Assembly: GCF_000721605.1 (NCBI RefSeq)
Contig: NZ_JOIZ01000014.1
Coordinates: forward strand, 62,001 to 126,000
Length of the DNA stretch: 64,000 nucleotides
Direction: 5' to 3'
DNA from: Streptomyces sp. NRRL S-37
Lineage (GTDB): Bacteria > Actinomycetota > Actinomycetes > Streptomycetales > Streptomycetaceae
Shown: in pieces, positions 44,532 to 53,139 of the stretch
How the letters are laid out: each line of letters starts with the position of its first letter
Numbering within the stretch: position 1 is the stretch's first letter
Notes under the pieces: model-generated
What the model was told of the DNA's origin: nothing
The model's input: the letters and a program-made list of their open reading frames with translations, nothing else
Database searches by the model: none
Made by a program: the position numbers and the translations under genes

Positions 44532-45113
44532 TCAGCCCAACTGCCGGTAACGGCCCCGGAAATACGTCAGCGGACCGCCTTCCGCGCTCGGTACCCGGGC
44601 GGCCAGGACGCGGCCGATCACCAGGGTGTGGTCCCCGGCCGGGACCCGCTGCTCGGTACGGCACTCCAGGGTCGCCAGCGCGCCGCCCACCAGGGGCGCC
44701 CCGCTGTGCTCGCCGCGCAGGTACGGGATGTCCGCGAAGAGCAGGCGGTCGCTGACCCGGCCCTTCATCGCGAAGCGGCCCGCGATGTGCCGCTGGCTCT
44801 CGGAGAGCACGGACACCGCCCACAGGGGCTGCTCGTCGAGGAGCTCGTCCATGCGGGAGCCGTTGCGCAGGCTGACCAGCACCAGCGGCGGGTCCAGGGA
44901 GACCGACAGGAACGCGGTGGCCGTCATGCCGACGTCCTCGCCGGCCGGTGCCGAGGGGTCGTCGGGGTCCAGGGGCGGCTCCTGCGCGGTCACCAGGACC
45001 ACGCCGGCGGCCAGCCGGGACAGGGCGGCTCGGAACTCGTCGTTGCTCACCCCCTCAGCATGCCGGGCGGCGGGCGCGGTGGTGATCGTGGACGGGGTGG
45101 AAGTGTTCGGCAC
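44532..45113 (-). CDS. Flavin reductase family protein
   Basis: 193 residues. The split-barrel flavin reductase-like domain begins at SNDEFRAALSRLAAGVVLVT, with GMTATAFLSVSLDPPLVLVS, FAVSVLSE-type strand (LWAVSVLSESQRHIAGRFAM) and TLVIGRVLAARVP. It reduces FMN/FAD with NAD(P)H, usually feeding a partner monooxygenase; none is adjacent. An internal ATG-less GTG near residue 22 (VSNDEF) is an alternative start. Confidence 0.88.
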   Translation of the reverse strand: MPNTSTPSTITTAPAARHAEGVSNDEFRAALSRLAAGVVLVTAQEPPLDPDDPSAPAGEDVGMTATAFLSVSLDPPLVLVSLRNGSRMDELLDEQPLWAVSVLSESQRHIAGRFAMKGRVSDRLLFADIPYLRGEHSGAPLVGGALATLECRTEQRVPAGDHTLVIGRVLAARVPSAEGGPLTYFRGRYRQLG

Positions 45114-45429
45114 GCCGGAAACGCTAATCTCCGCTCCACAGGCACCGCATCGGACCCCGGCCCGAGCCGGGACCTAGGACCAACGCCCGAGTCGGGCACA
45201 GTCCCCGCACAAGCATCACAAAAACTGCGTTCGTCAAAAGCGAGGGAAAATCGCGGAAAATCCACGCAATTGTTCACGTTTGCCTGTGACTTGAGTCACA
45301 AGGGGCAAGAATTGTTGACCCTGTGTACCGAGTGGGCAGCGCGCTGTGATTCAGTGGCGGGGAAGCTGCTGGGACGATACGCCGAAGACAACCCTTGATT
45401 CGCTGCGAGGTCTCGGGGGGAGGGCGAGG
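45114..45429. other. Promoter region of the cdgB-like gene
   Basis: 316 bases with no gene. It carries the TGTGACT-TG-AGTCACA palindrome at 45285-45300 and a relatively AT-rich segment at 45210-45320. Divergent promoters for the flavin reductase and cdgB-like gene are expected here. Confidence 0.5.
45285..45300. promoter_or_regulatory. Palindromic operator, candidate BldD box
   Basis: TGTGACT-TG-AGTCACA: 7-base perfect arms, 130 bases before the cdgB-like ATG. cdgB is a known BldD target in Streptomyces; this site resembles the BldD half-sites (TNAC...GTNA) but with a 4-base rather than 5-base centre, so assignment is tentative. Confidence 0.5.
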
Positions 45430-47127
45430 ATGGAGACCGAGTCGGAACCCTACGTCCGCCTTGCGTCGCTGCGGCAACTCCACCGGGCCATGGCCGACAT
45501 GAACACGGCCCGCAGCCTGGCGGACACGCTGCAGACGGTCGCCGACGGTGTCGTGGACGCCCTCGGTTACGAACTGGCGTGCGTCAATCTCGTACGCCCC
45601 GACGGTGATCTCGTGGTCGCCGCCCTCGCCGGGAACTCCGCCGCCGAGGCCCTCATCACCGGCCGGACCGGCTCCCGCGAGTCCTGGGACCGCCGCCTCG
45701 GCATGGGGGAACGCTGGGGCGATCTGGTCTTCATCCCGCACACCGAGGGCTGGGTCCTCGACGACGACGACGTCCCGCAGTGGTACACCGATGGGCCCGC
45801 GCCCCGCTTCGAGGACGAGTGGCACCCCTCCGACCGGCTCTTCGCCCCGATGTACGCCCCCGGCCCGCAGGGCGGCGGCACCTCCGGGGAACTGGTCGGC
45901 GTCCTGTCCGTGGACCGCCCGCGCAACGGCCGCCGGCCCGGCGCCTGGGGCCGCGAGGCGCTCCAGATGTACGCCTTCCAGGCCGCCATCGCGATCAGCA
46001 ACGCGCGTCTGCGTGCCAACATGCAGCGCGCCCTGGTCCGCCTGGAGCGCGACCAGCAGGCGCTGCGGGCCAGCGAGGAAAGCTTCCGGCAGGCCTTCGA
46101 GTACGCCCCCTCCGGCATGGCCATCGCCGAGATGGGCGGCGACCAGCACGGCCGCATCCTGCGCACCAACGACGCCCTGTGCCGCCTCCTGGGCCGTCCC
46201 GCCTCCGCGATGCGCCGTTACTCCTTCTCCGACCTCGTCCACCCCGAGGACATAGGCACCCTGCTGCGCACCTCCGCCGAGGGCGGCCGGGCCGAGCTGC
46301 GCCTGTGCCGCCGCGACGGCACGTACGTCTGGGTGTCCCTGCGCAACAGCGTCGTCGCCGACGCCGCCGACGGCCCCCGCTTCCTGCTCACCCACGTCGA
46401 GGACATCGAGGAGCGCAAGCGCCGCGAGCTCCAGCTCGCCCACCGCGCCTCCCACGACTCGCTCACCGGACTGCCGAACTCCGCCGAGCTGCGGGCGCGG
46501 CTGTCCGCCCGGCTGTGCCGGCAGCAGCCGCAGGGCGTGCTGCCCGCCTCCGCCGCCTCCATGGAACCCTTCGAGTCCTTCGACTCCGCGGACTCCTTCG
46601 ACGCCGCCTACGGCCCGCCCGCCTTCGACCGGGGCCACGACTTCGACTTCCCGCCGGGCGCCGAGACGTACGACGGCTACGACCACCACGTGCACACCGT
46701 CGCGCCCGCCACCGAGTTCGACGACGGCGCCAAGGGGCTCGCGGTGCTCTTCTGCGACCTCGACGGCTTCAAGTCGATCAACGACCGGTTCGGGCACAAC
46801 GCGGGTGACGCGGTGCTCATCGAGGTCGCCCACCGGCTCGCAGGCGGTGTGCGCGACGGCGACACCGTCGCCCGGCTCGGCGGCGACGAGTTCGTGATCC
46901 TCGCCGACGGGCTCGGCCGGGCCGACGCCCAGGACCTCGCCGTCCGGCTGCGCAACGAGATCATTCAGCCCATCCGGGCCGAGGGACGGGCCGTGCGGGT
47001 CGGCGCCAGCTTCGGCATCGGGTGGGCGCAGTGCGGGATGACGGCGGACGAAGTGCTGAAGTCGGCCGACGAGCGGATGTACGTCGAGAAACGATCTCGT
47101 CCCAAACAGCACAGACGCGCGGGATGA
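45430..47127 (+). CDS. cdgB: GAF-PAS-GGDEF diguanylate cyclase, CdgB-like
   Basis: 565 residues. A GAF domain (residues ~20-200, TLQTVADGVVDALGYELACV) is followed by a PAS/PAC domain (~215-340, FEYAPSGMAIAEMGG, VHPEDIGTLLRTSAEG). The GGDEF domain follows with SLTGLPN, CDLDGFKSINDRFGHNAGDA, an intact I-site RDGD (475-478) and the active-site GGDEF (484-488). About 70 low-complexity residues (Ser/Asp/Phe-rich) are inserted after the first GGDEF helix. There is no EAL domain. Domain order matches CdgB, a c-di-GMP synthase controlling Streptomyces development. Confidence 0.92.
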   Translation: METESEPYVRLASLRQLHRAMADMNTARSLADTLQTVADGVVDALGYELACVNLVRPDGDLVVAALAGNSAAEALITGRTGSRESWDRRLGMGERWGDLVFIPHTEGWVLDDDDVPQWYTDGPAPRFEDEWHPSDRLFAPMYAPGPQGGGTSGELVGVLSVDRPRNGRRPGAWGREALQMYAFQAAIAISNARLRANMQRALVRLERDQQALRASEESFRQAFEYAPSGMAIAEMGGDQHGRILRTNDALCRLLGRPASAMRRYSFSDLVHPEDIGTLLRTSAEGGRAELRLCRRDGTYVWVSLRNSVVADAADGPRFLLTHVEDIEERKRRELQLAHRASHDSLTGLPNSAELRARLSARLCRQQPQGVLPASAASMEPFESFDSADSFDAAYGPPAFDRGHDFDFPPGAETYDGYDHHVHTVAPATEFDDGAKGLAVLFCDLDGFKSINDRFGHNAGDAVLIEVAHRLAGGVRDGDTVARLGGDEFVILADGLGRADAQDLAVRLRNEIIQPIRAEGRAVRVGASFGIGWAQCGMTADEVLKSADERMYVEKRSRPKQHRRAG

Positions 47128-47243
47128 AGCGCAGGTCAGTGGGTTGATGCGGTGCGGGTCACCCGTTCGGGCCATGGGAAGCGGGTAGGCTCGTTCTCTC
47201 CACACTCGTACCGCACCCGATCCGCAGCTAGGAGCACCAAGGG

Positions 47244-48176
47244 ATGACGGCCGGCAACAACGGCGCGAGCACGCCGGAGGACGACGACCCGTTCGGCTAC
47301 CTCTACGCCGACGGGCAGGCCAACGGGGCCCAGCCGCCGTCCGGGGGCTACGGCTACCCGAACTCGGTCAACCGGGTGCGGCCGGTCGGGACCCGCCAGT
47401 ACGGCCAGCAGGCGCAGCCCGCTCCGCAGCAGCAGGGCGTGTACGGCCAGGCGAACGCCCACTACGCCGCCCCGGAGACGCTGCCCGGCGGCGCTCCCAC
47501 CGCCCCGTCGCACCAGTCGTCGCACGGCGGGGGCGGCCGGGGCCGCGGCCCGAACACCAAGGGCCTGCTCATCGGCGCGATCGCGGTGGTCGCCGCGGTC
47601 GTGATCGGCATCAGCGTGGCTGTGATCGGCGGCGACGACGAGGACGGCGGCGGCAACCAGGCCGACTCCACGCCGACCCAGTCCCAGGACAGCGGCGAAC
47701 CGACCCCGTCGGCGAGCAAGAGCGCGGGCGAGGAAGAGAAGGCGGAGCTGCCCACCGCCGACGCGAAGGCGCTGCGGCTGGGCGGTTCGGCCGCCCTCGC
47801 GTCGGACGTCGAGGGAGCGCAGTCCGACGGCGGCAGCTACGTCGCCAACCTCAACCAGCCGGGGAACTCGGTCACCTGGACCGTCAACGACATCCCGGAG
47901 GACGGTGCCTACACCGTCTTCGTGCGCTACAGCACCGCCGACGAGCCCCAGTCGATGACGCTCACCGTCAACGGCAAGGAGTTCGGCTCCAAGCTCAACA
48001 TGGACAACTTCGCCCGCGCCAAGGACGGCGACTTCTCCAAGGGCTGGACCCAGACCTTCGCCTGGCCGACCCTCAACAAGGGCTCCAACACCATCTCGGT
48101 CTCCTGCGCCGACGGCGACAAGTGCAACGTCCTGGTGGACCAGCTGTGGCTGAAGGAGGGCCAGGTCAAGGAGTGA
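47244..48176 (+). CDS. Membrane-anchored protein with CBM35-like extracellular domain
   Basis: 310 residues. The cytoplasmic N-terminal ~105 residues are Gly/Pro/Gln/Tyr-rich. One membrane helix lies at ~107-128 (GLLIGAIAVVAAVVIGISVA), followed by a Ser/Thr/Pro linker and an extracellular beta-sandwich (GGSYVANLNQPGNSVTWTVN, GAYTVFVRYSTADEPQSMTL, TVNGKEF, NTISVSCADGDKCNVLVDQL). This is CBM6/CBM35-like and could bind cell-wall or external sugar. There are two Cys close to the end. Confidence 0.8.
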   Translation: MTAGNNGASTPEDDDPFGYLYADGQANGAQPPSGGYGYPNSVNRVRPVGTRQYGQQAQPAPQQQGVYGQANAHYAAPETLPGGAPTAPSHQSSHGGGGRGRGPNTKGLLIGAIAVVAAVVIGISVAVIGGDDEDGGGNQADSTPTQSQDSGEPTPSASKSAGEEEKAELPTADAKALRLGGSAALASDVEGAQSDGGSYVANLNQPGNSVTWTVNDIPEDGAYTVFVRYSTADEPQSMTLTVNGKEFGSKLNMDNFARAKDGDFSKGWTQTFAWPTLNKGSNTISVSCADGDKCNVLVDQLWLKEGQVKE

Positions 48177-48182
48177 CCCGGC

Positions 48183-49112
48183 CTACGCCGCGGTCGCTTC
48201 CCCGGTCACCGTGACCCCCGTCAGCAGCTCCTCGTAGGCCGCCCGGTCGAAATCGCCGGCCGTGGGGGACAGGACCGTCGCCGCCGACAGGGCGACCGCG
48301 CGGGCCAGCCGGTCCGGCCAGGGACGGTGCTCCACCAGGGCCGACAGCAGGCCCGCGACGGCCGAGTCGCCGGCGCCGGTCGGGTTGCCGGTGAGGTGGT
48401 GCGGAGGGGCCGCGCGCCAGCGGCCCTGCCCGGTCACCGCGAGGAGGCCCTGCGGGCCCAGGGAGGCGACCACCGCGCCCGCGCCGCGCCGACGGGCGTC
48501 CTGGGTGGCGCGCAACGGCTCGTGGAAGCCGGTCAGTTCGGCCAGTTCCTCGGCGTTCGGCTTGAGGATGTCGGGCCGCCCCGCGACCCCGCGGCGCAGC
48601 GCCGCACCGCTGGTGTCGAGGAGGGTGGGGACCCCGGCCGCGCGGGCGGTGCGGATCAGGCCCGCGTAGGCGCCCACCGGGACGCCCGGGGGCAGGCTGC
48701 CGCACAGGGCCACCGCCGAGGCGGTGGCCAGCAGGTCCCCGTACACCTCCTGGAACGCGGACCACTCGGCGTGGGTGATCACCGGGCCGGGCTCGTTGAG
48801 CCGGGTGGTGGTGCCGGAGCGTCCGTCGGCGACGGCGACGGTGCGCCGGGTCGTGCCGGAGACCGGGACCAGCGCGTCCGTCAGGTGCGGGACCTCGGCG
48901 AGCCGGTCGTGCAGGATCCGGCCCGTCGTGCCGCCCGAGAAGCCGGTGACCGTCACCTCGTGGCCGAGGGCCGCGAGCACCCGCGCCACGTTGACGCCCT
49001 TGCCGCCGGGGCGTTCCGTCACCTCGGCGACCCGGTGGGAGGCCCCCGGCCGCAGGGACGGTACGCGATAGGTGATGTCGAGAGCGGTGTTCAGCGTGAC
49101 CGTGAGGATCAC
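48183..49112 (-). CDS. 1-phosphofructokinase/tagatose-6-phosphate kinase family (PfkB) kinase
   Basis: 309 residues from a GTG with GGGGGAGG upstream (VILTVTLNTALDITYRVPSL). The first PfkB motif is RPGGKGVNVARVLAALG, and the second is NPTGAGDSAVAGLLSAL with catalytic Asp. The TLNTALD start and GGKGVNVA loop are the LacC/FruK subgroup, acting on phosphorylated sugars. It lies downstream of nagKA on the same strand, separated by 120 bases, so a role in amino-sugar or tagatose-type catabolism is possible. Confidence 0.88.
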   Translation of the reverse strand: MILTVTLNTALDITYRVPSLRPGASHRVAEVTERPGGKGVNVARVLAALGHEVTVTGFSGGTTGRILHDRLAEVPHLTDALVPVSGTTRRTVAVADGRSGTTTRLNEPGPVITHAEWSAFQEVYGDLLATASAVALCGSLPPGVPVGAYAGLIRTARAAGVPTLLDTSGAALRRGVAGRPDILKPNAEELAELTGFHEPLRATQDARRRGAGAVVASLGPQGLLAVTGQGRWRAAPPHHLTGNPTGAGDSAVAGLLSALVEHRPWPDRLARAVALSAATVLSPTAGDFDRAAYEELLTGVTVTGEATAA

Positions 49113-49232
49113 CGGGCCGACCTCCCCCTTGATGCCTGCTTCTGCCGTGAAACCCGTGGTCACGATCATGCCAAACGGACGACGGTCGGCCCACCCCCCG
49201 GACCGGCCGCCGTCCGTCGACGGCGGGACGGA

Positions 49233-50417
49233 TCAGCCCAGTTGGGGATGGACCACCCATTCCCCCTGCCGCATGACGCCCACCAGGTCGAAGGCGGCGT
49301 CCAGCACCACCAGGTCGGCGTCCTTGCCGGGCTCCAGGGAGCCGATCCGGTCGTCCAGGCCGAGCAGCCGGGCCGGGTTGGCGGAGATCGCCCGTACGAC
49401 GTCCTCGACGGGCAGCTTGTCCACCGTCACCGCCCGCTTGAAGGCGCGGTCCAGGGTGAGCGTGGAGCCGGCGATCGAGCCGCCCTCCACCAGCCGGGCC
49501 ACCCCGTCCGCGACCTCGACCTCCAGGGGGCCGAGCATGTAGCGGCCGTCGCCGAAGCCGGCCGCGTCCATCGCGTCGGTGATGAAGGCGACCCGCGCGG
49601 CGCCCGCGTGGTGGAAGGCGAGCTGGAGGGCGGCCGGATGCAGGTGGGTGCCGTCGTTGATCAGTTCGACGGTGACCCGCTCGTCCTCCAGCAGGGCGGT
49701 GATCGGGCCGGGGGAGCGGTGGCCGAGCGGCGGCATCGCGTTGAACAGGTGGGTGGCGACGCGCGCGCCCGCGTCGATGGCCTGGAGCGTCTGCTCGTAC
49801 GTGGCGTCCGTGTGCCCGACCGCCGCGATCACCCCGTGTTCGGTGAGCAGCCGTACGGAGTCCAGGCCGCCCGGCAGCTCGGTCGCCAGCGTCATCATCC
49901 TCGCCTGCCCGTGTGCGGCGTCGAGCAGTTTGCGCACCTCGGCCGGGTCGGGGTCGCGCAGCAGCTCCTCGTCGTGCGCGCCCTTGCGGCACGGGGAGAT
50001 GAACGGCCCCTCGAAGTGGATACCGGCGATGTCGCCCTGCTGGGCCAGTTCGGCGAGCATCCCGGCGTGCCGGGCGAGGAAGTCGAGGTCACCGGTGACG
50101 GCGGAGGCGACCACCGTGGTGGTGCCGTGCGCGCGGTGGGTGCGCACGCCCTTGAGGACGTCCTCGGCGGTGCCGCCGGCGAAGGAGGCGCCGCCACCGC
50201 CGTGGTTGTGGAGGTCGACGAAGCCGGGGACCACCCAGTGGCCGCTCAGGTCGACCGTCTCGGCACCGGCGGGCGCCTCTCCCGGACCTCCGGCGGGCTC
50301 CGGCCCGGGGGAACCCCCACCCGCGATCCGCGTGCCCTCGACGATCACGCGGCCGTCGTCCACGGTCCCGGTGGGCAGGACCACCCGGGCACCGGCGAGA
50401 ACCTTGGTGGGGGCCAT
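49233..50417 (-). CDS. nagA: N-acetylglucosamine-6-phosphate deacetylase
   Basis: 394 residues. It is an amidohydrolase with VVPGFVDLHNHGGGGASFAG (metal-site HxH), IHFEGPFISPCRKGAHDEEL (Glu and GAH substrate loop), VGHTDATYEQTLQAIDAGAR (His), THLFNAMPPLGHRSPGPITA and ITDAMDAAGF (catalytic Asp). It produces glucosamine-6-phosphate and acetate. Residues ~33-54 are a Gly/Pro/Glu-rich insertion. The ATG overlaps the nagK stop by one base (TGATG), so the two are translationally coupled. Confidence 0.95.
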   Translation of the reverse strand: MAPTKVLAGARVVLPTGTVDDGRVIVEGTRIAGGGSPGPEPAGGPGEAPAGAETVDLSGHWVVPGFVDLHNHGGGGASFAGGTAEDVLKGVRTHRAHGTTTVVASAVTGDLDFLARHAGMLAELAQQGDIAGIHFEGPFISPCRKGAHDEELLRDPDPAEVRKLLDAAHGQARMMTLATELPGGLDSVRLLTEHGVIAAVGHTDATYEQTLQAIDAGARVATHLFNAMPPLGHRSPGPITALLEDERVTVELINDGTHLHPAALQLAFHHAGAARVAFITDAMDAAGFGDGRYMLGPLEVEVADGVARLVEGGSIAGSTLTLDRAFKRAVTVDKLPVEDVVRAISANPARLLGLDDRIGSLEPGKDADLVVLDAAFDLVGVMRQGEWVVHPQLG

Positions 50418-51370
50418 CAGGTGGTTACCTCCGAGGGATACGAGGGGTCAGTGGTGTCGATCAGGTCCCAGGCGAGGAGTCCCGCGCCCAGGCATCCGGC
50501 GGTGTCCCCGAGGGCCGCGGGGACCAGGGACGGCAGTTTCTGGAAGGTGATCCGCCGCCGGACGGCCTCCCGCAGCGGTGTGAACAAGGTTTCCCCCGCC
50601 TCGGCGAGCCCGCCACCGATGATCAGCGTCCGGGGGTCCAGCAGGGTGAGCGCGGTGACCAGCCCGTCGGCGAGCGCGTCCACCGCGTCCTGCCACACCT
50701 GACGGGCCCGTACGTCCCCGGACTCGACGGCCTTCGCGCAGTCCGCCGCGTCCGCGTCCGGATCCCCGCAGGCCGCCGCCCACGCCTCGCTCACCGCGGC
50801 GGCGGACGCGAACCGCTCCAGACAGCCGCGCTGCCCGCACGGACAGGGGGCGCCTTGGGGCCGTACGACGATGTGGCCGATCTCGCCCGCGAAACCGTGC
50901 GCGCCCGCCTCCACCCGGCCGTCGACGCCGATGGCACCCGCGATGCCGGTACCCAGCGCCACGAACAGGAACCGGTCGGCGCCCCGGCCGGCTCCGATGC
51001 GGCCCTCGGCGAGACCGCCGGTGCGCACGTCGTGGCCGAGGGCGACGGGGACGCCGCCGAGGCGTTCGGTGAGCAGCGCGCGCAGCGGGACGTCGCGCCA
51101 GCCGAGGTTGGCCGCGTAGACGGCGATGCCCTCCGTCTCGTCGACGATGCCGGGGACGGCGACGCCGGCGGCGGACGCGGCCTCGCCGTACCGCCGTACG
51201 CCGTGGGCGCGCAGGTCCGCCGCGAAGTCGAGGATGCCCGCGACGACCGCGTCCGGGCCGCGTTCACGGCCGGTGGCCCGGCGGACCTGGTGCAGCAGCG
51301 TGCCGTCCGCCCCGACCAGGGCGGCCTTCATCCCGGTGCCGCCCACATCGAGGGCGATGACGTGTTTCAC
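50417..51370 (-). CDS. nagK: ROK-family N-acetylglucosamine kinase
   Basis: 317 residues from a GTG (VKHVIALDVGGTGMKAALVG). It has the ATP-binding phosphate-1 loop DVGGTGMKAAL, the ROK signature GHIVVRPQGAPCPCGQRGCL with zinc ligands (His, CPCGQRGC) and GGGLAEAGETLF. There is no HTH domain, so it is a kinase rather than a repressor. It phosphorylates GlcNAc for NagA. The start lies next to two dre-like sites shared with the divergent binding-protein gene. Confidence 0.9.
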   Translation of the reverse strand: MKHVIALDVGGTGMKAALVGADGTLLHQVRRATGRERGPDAVVAGILDFAADLRAHGVRRYGEAASAAGVAVPGIVDETEGIAVYAANLGWRDVPLRALLTERLGGVPVALGHDVRTGGLAEGRIGAGRGADRFLFVALGTGIAGAIGVDGRVEAGAHGFAGEIGHIVVRPQGAPCPCGQRGCLERFASAAAVSEAWAAACGDPDADAADCAKAVESGDVRARQVWQDAVDALADGLVTALTLLDPRTLIIGGGLAEAGETLFTPLREAVRRRITFQKLPSLVPAALGDTAGCLGAGLLAWDLIDTTDPSYPSEVTT

Positions 51371-51398
51371 GTGGAACAGTGTGACCCCCGGACCCGCA

Positions 51399-51414
51399 AG
51401 AGGTCTAGTCCACT
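51399..51414. promoter_or_regulatory. DasR-responsive element (dre), site 1
   Basis: On the minus strand AGTGGACTAGACCTCT matches AGTGGTCTAGACCACT at 14 of 16 bases. It lies 29 bases from the nagK start. DasR, the GlcNAc-responsive GntR regulator, is known to control nag genes in Streptomyces. Confidence 0.75.
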
Positions 51415-51416
51415 CG

Positions 51417-51432
51417 CGTGGTGTAGACCTTA
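51417..51432. promoter_or_regulatory. DasR-responsive element (dre), site 2
   Basis: CGTGGTGTAGACCTTA keeps the TGGTxTAGACC core (one mismatch). Just 3 bases from site 1, between nagK and the solute-binding gene. Confidence 0.55.
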
Positions 51433-51489
51433 TTCCGATTATCGAAAAGCTTTCGGATGGCGCGATGCGCCGGGGCAGGGGCAAGGCAA

Positions 51490-52758
51490 GTGCAGCGGCA
51501 GGTCAGGACAAGGGCGATCGCGGTGGTGTCCGCACTGGGGCTGACGGGAGTCCTCGGCGGATGCGGACTCGGCGGCGGGTCCTCCGATGTGACCTTGAGG
51601 CTGGTCGCCGCCGACTACGGCGACAGTGCGGCCAACAGCTCCAAGAAGTACTGGGCCGGCCTGGTCGAGCGGTACGAGGCCGAGCACCCCGATGTGAAGA
51701 TCGACGTGGACGTCTACTCCTGGAACGACGTCGACCGCAAGGTCAAGGAGATGGTCGACGCGGGCGACCCGCCGGACATGGCGCAGATCGGCGCGTACGC
51801 CGACTACGCGGCCGAGGGTGAGCTCTACAAGGCCGGCGACCTGCTCTCCATCCCCGTCCAGGCGGACTTCCTCTCCCAGCTCACCACCGCGGGCGAGGTC
51901 AACAGCGTGCAGTACGGCATGCCGTTCGCCTCCTCCACGCGCGTGCTGTTCTACAACAAGAAGCTGTTCGCCGAGGCCGGCGCCACCCCGCCGCAGACCT
52001 GGGACGAGCTCGCCGAGGCCGCCGAGGCACTCGACGCGAAGGGCGTGAAGTACCCGTACGCGCTGCCGCTCGGCCCGGAGGAGGCACAGGCCGAGACCAT
52101 GCAGTGGCTGCTCAGCGGCGACGGCGGCTACACCGACCTCATGGGCACGTACACCATCGACTCCGCGCAGAACGTCGAGACGTTCTCCTGGCTGAAGGAC
52201 GAGCTGGTCGGCAAGGGCCTGACCGGTCCGGTCGCGCCCGGCAAGCTCGACCGGGCCGCGGCGTTCGCGGCGTTCGCCGCCGGGGACGTCGGCATGCTCA
52301 ACGGGCACCCCTCGCTGATGGAGATGGCGAAGGAGAAGGGCGTGGAGTTCGGCATGGTGCCGACGCCGGGCATCGACGGCGTGAGCCCGGTCACCCTCGG
52401 CGTCGCCGACTGGATGATGGCCTTCAAGAAGAACGGCCACCGCGACCAGGTCGGCGACTTCCTCGACTTCGTCTACAGCGAGGAGAACGTCCTCGACTTC
52501 TCCCGCGAGTACAACCTGCTGCCGGTCACCACCTCCGCCTCCCGGACAATGGCCGCCTCCGACCAGGACAAGGACCTCAAGCCCTTCCTCGACCAGCTCA
52601 CGACCTCGGAGCTCTACCCGGTCGGCAACACCTCCTGGGCGGCGGTCAACGCGGCCGTCAAGAAGCAGATCGGCAAGGCGGTCGCCCCCAACGGCAGCCC
52701 CGCCGGCGTCCTCGGCGGACTCCAGGCGACGGCGACGCGCGCGGAGAGCAGGGAGTAG
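51490..52758 (+). CDS. ABC transporter solute-binding lipoprotein (sugar type)
   Basis: 422 residues from the GTG at 51490 (VQRQVRTRAIAVVSALGL; an ATG at 51457 lengthens the n-region unusually). The lipobox LGGC anchors it outside. The mature part is an extracellular solute-binding domain 1 (family of MalE/NgcE): VTLRLVAADYGD, WAGLVERYEAEHPDVKIDVD, GDPPDMAQIGAYADYAAEGE, YGMPFASSTRVLFYNKKLFA, FAAGDVGMLNGHPSLMEMAK. No permease genes are adjacent; a shared permease or MsiK-driven system elsewhere is assumed. Divergent from nagK across dre sites, so GlcNAc or chitooligosaccharide is a likely ligand. Confidence 0.88.
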   Translation: MQRQVRTRAIAVVSALGLTGVLGGCGLGGGSSDVTLRLVAADYGDSAANSSKKYWAGLVERYEAEHPDVKIDVDVYSWNDVDRKVKEMVDAGDPPDMAQIGAYADYAAEGELYKAGDLLSIPVQADFLSQLTTAGEVNSVQYGMPFASSTRVLFYNKKLFAEAGATPPQTWDELAEAAEALDAKGVKYPYALPLGPEEAQAETMQWLLSGDGGYTDLMGTYTIDSAQNVETFSWLKDELVGKGLTGPVAPGKLDRAAAFAAFAAGDVGMLNGHPSLMEMAKEKGVEFGMVPTPGIDGVSPVTLGVADWMMAFKKNGHRDQVGDFLDFVYSEENVLDFSREYNLLPVTTSASRTMAASDQDKDLKPFLDQLTTSELYPVGNTSWAAVNAAVKKQIGKAVAPNGSPAGVLGGLQATATRAESRE

Positions 52759-52768
52759 CCTGCGGAGC

Positions 52769-53026
52769 ATGGACACGGGGGACGAGGAGCACGAGGCCGG
52801 CGCGGGTCTGGGGCGGCGTGAACAGGACATCCTCGCGCTGGAACGCCGGGGCTTCTCCGGTCCCGGCGCCAAGGAACGCGCCATCCGCGAGGAGCTGGGC
52901 CTGGCCCCCGTCCGCTACTACCAGCTCCTGAACGCGCTCCTGGACGACCCCCGGGCCCTCGCCCACGACCCGGTGACGGTCAACCGCCTGCGCCGCATAC
53001 GGGAAACCCGCCGCACAGAGCGTTGA
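52769..53026 (+). CDS. DUF3263 domain-containing protein
   Basis: 85 residues. It has the conserved core LGRREQDILALERRGFSGPG, AKERAIREELGLAPVRYYQL, LNALLDDPRALAHDPVTVNR, which resembles a helix-turn-helix. It starts 10 bases after the binding-protein stop. It may bind DNA; the function is unknown. Confidence 0.85.
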   Translation: MDTGDEEHEAGAGLGRREQDILALERRGFSGPGAKERAIREELGLAPVRYYQLLNALLDDPRALAHDPVTVNRLRRIRETRRTER

Positions 53027-53028
53027 TC

Positions 53029-53053
53029 CGCCCCCGCCGCCCCTTCCCGTCCC
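53029..53053 (+). repeat. Left boundary repeat of the 53-58 kb island
   Basis: CGCCCCCGCCGCCCCTTCCC-GTCCC is an exact reverse complement of 58454-58478. Its last 15 bases (GCCCCTTCCCGTCCC) also recur directly at 58374-58388 with one change. Confidence 0.75.
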
Positions 53054-53139
53054 GACCTCGGAGAGTTGCCCTTGGGCGGGAAGGTGCGGCCGGTGCCCTC
53101 CTCAAAGGGCTCGCGACGCTCCATGGGGACGGCACCGGG

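Noticed and set aside
45274..47205. 643-codon minus-strand frame opposite cdgB
   Set aside because: No motifs, overlaps a clear GGDEF gene; shadow.
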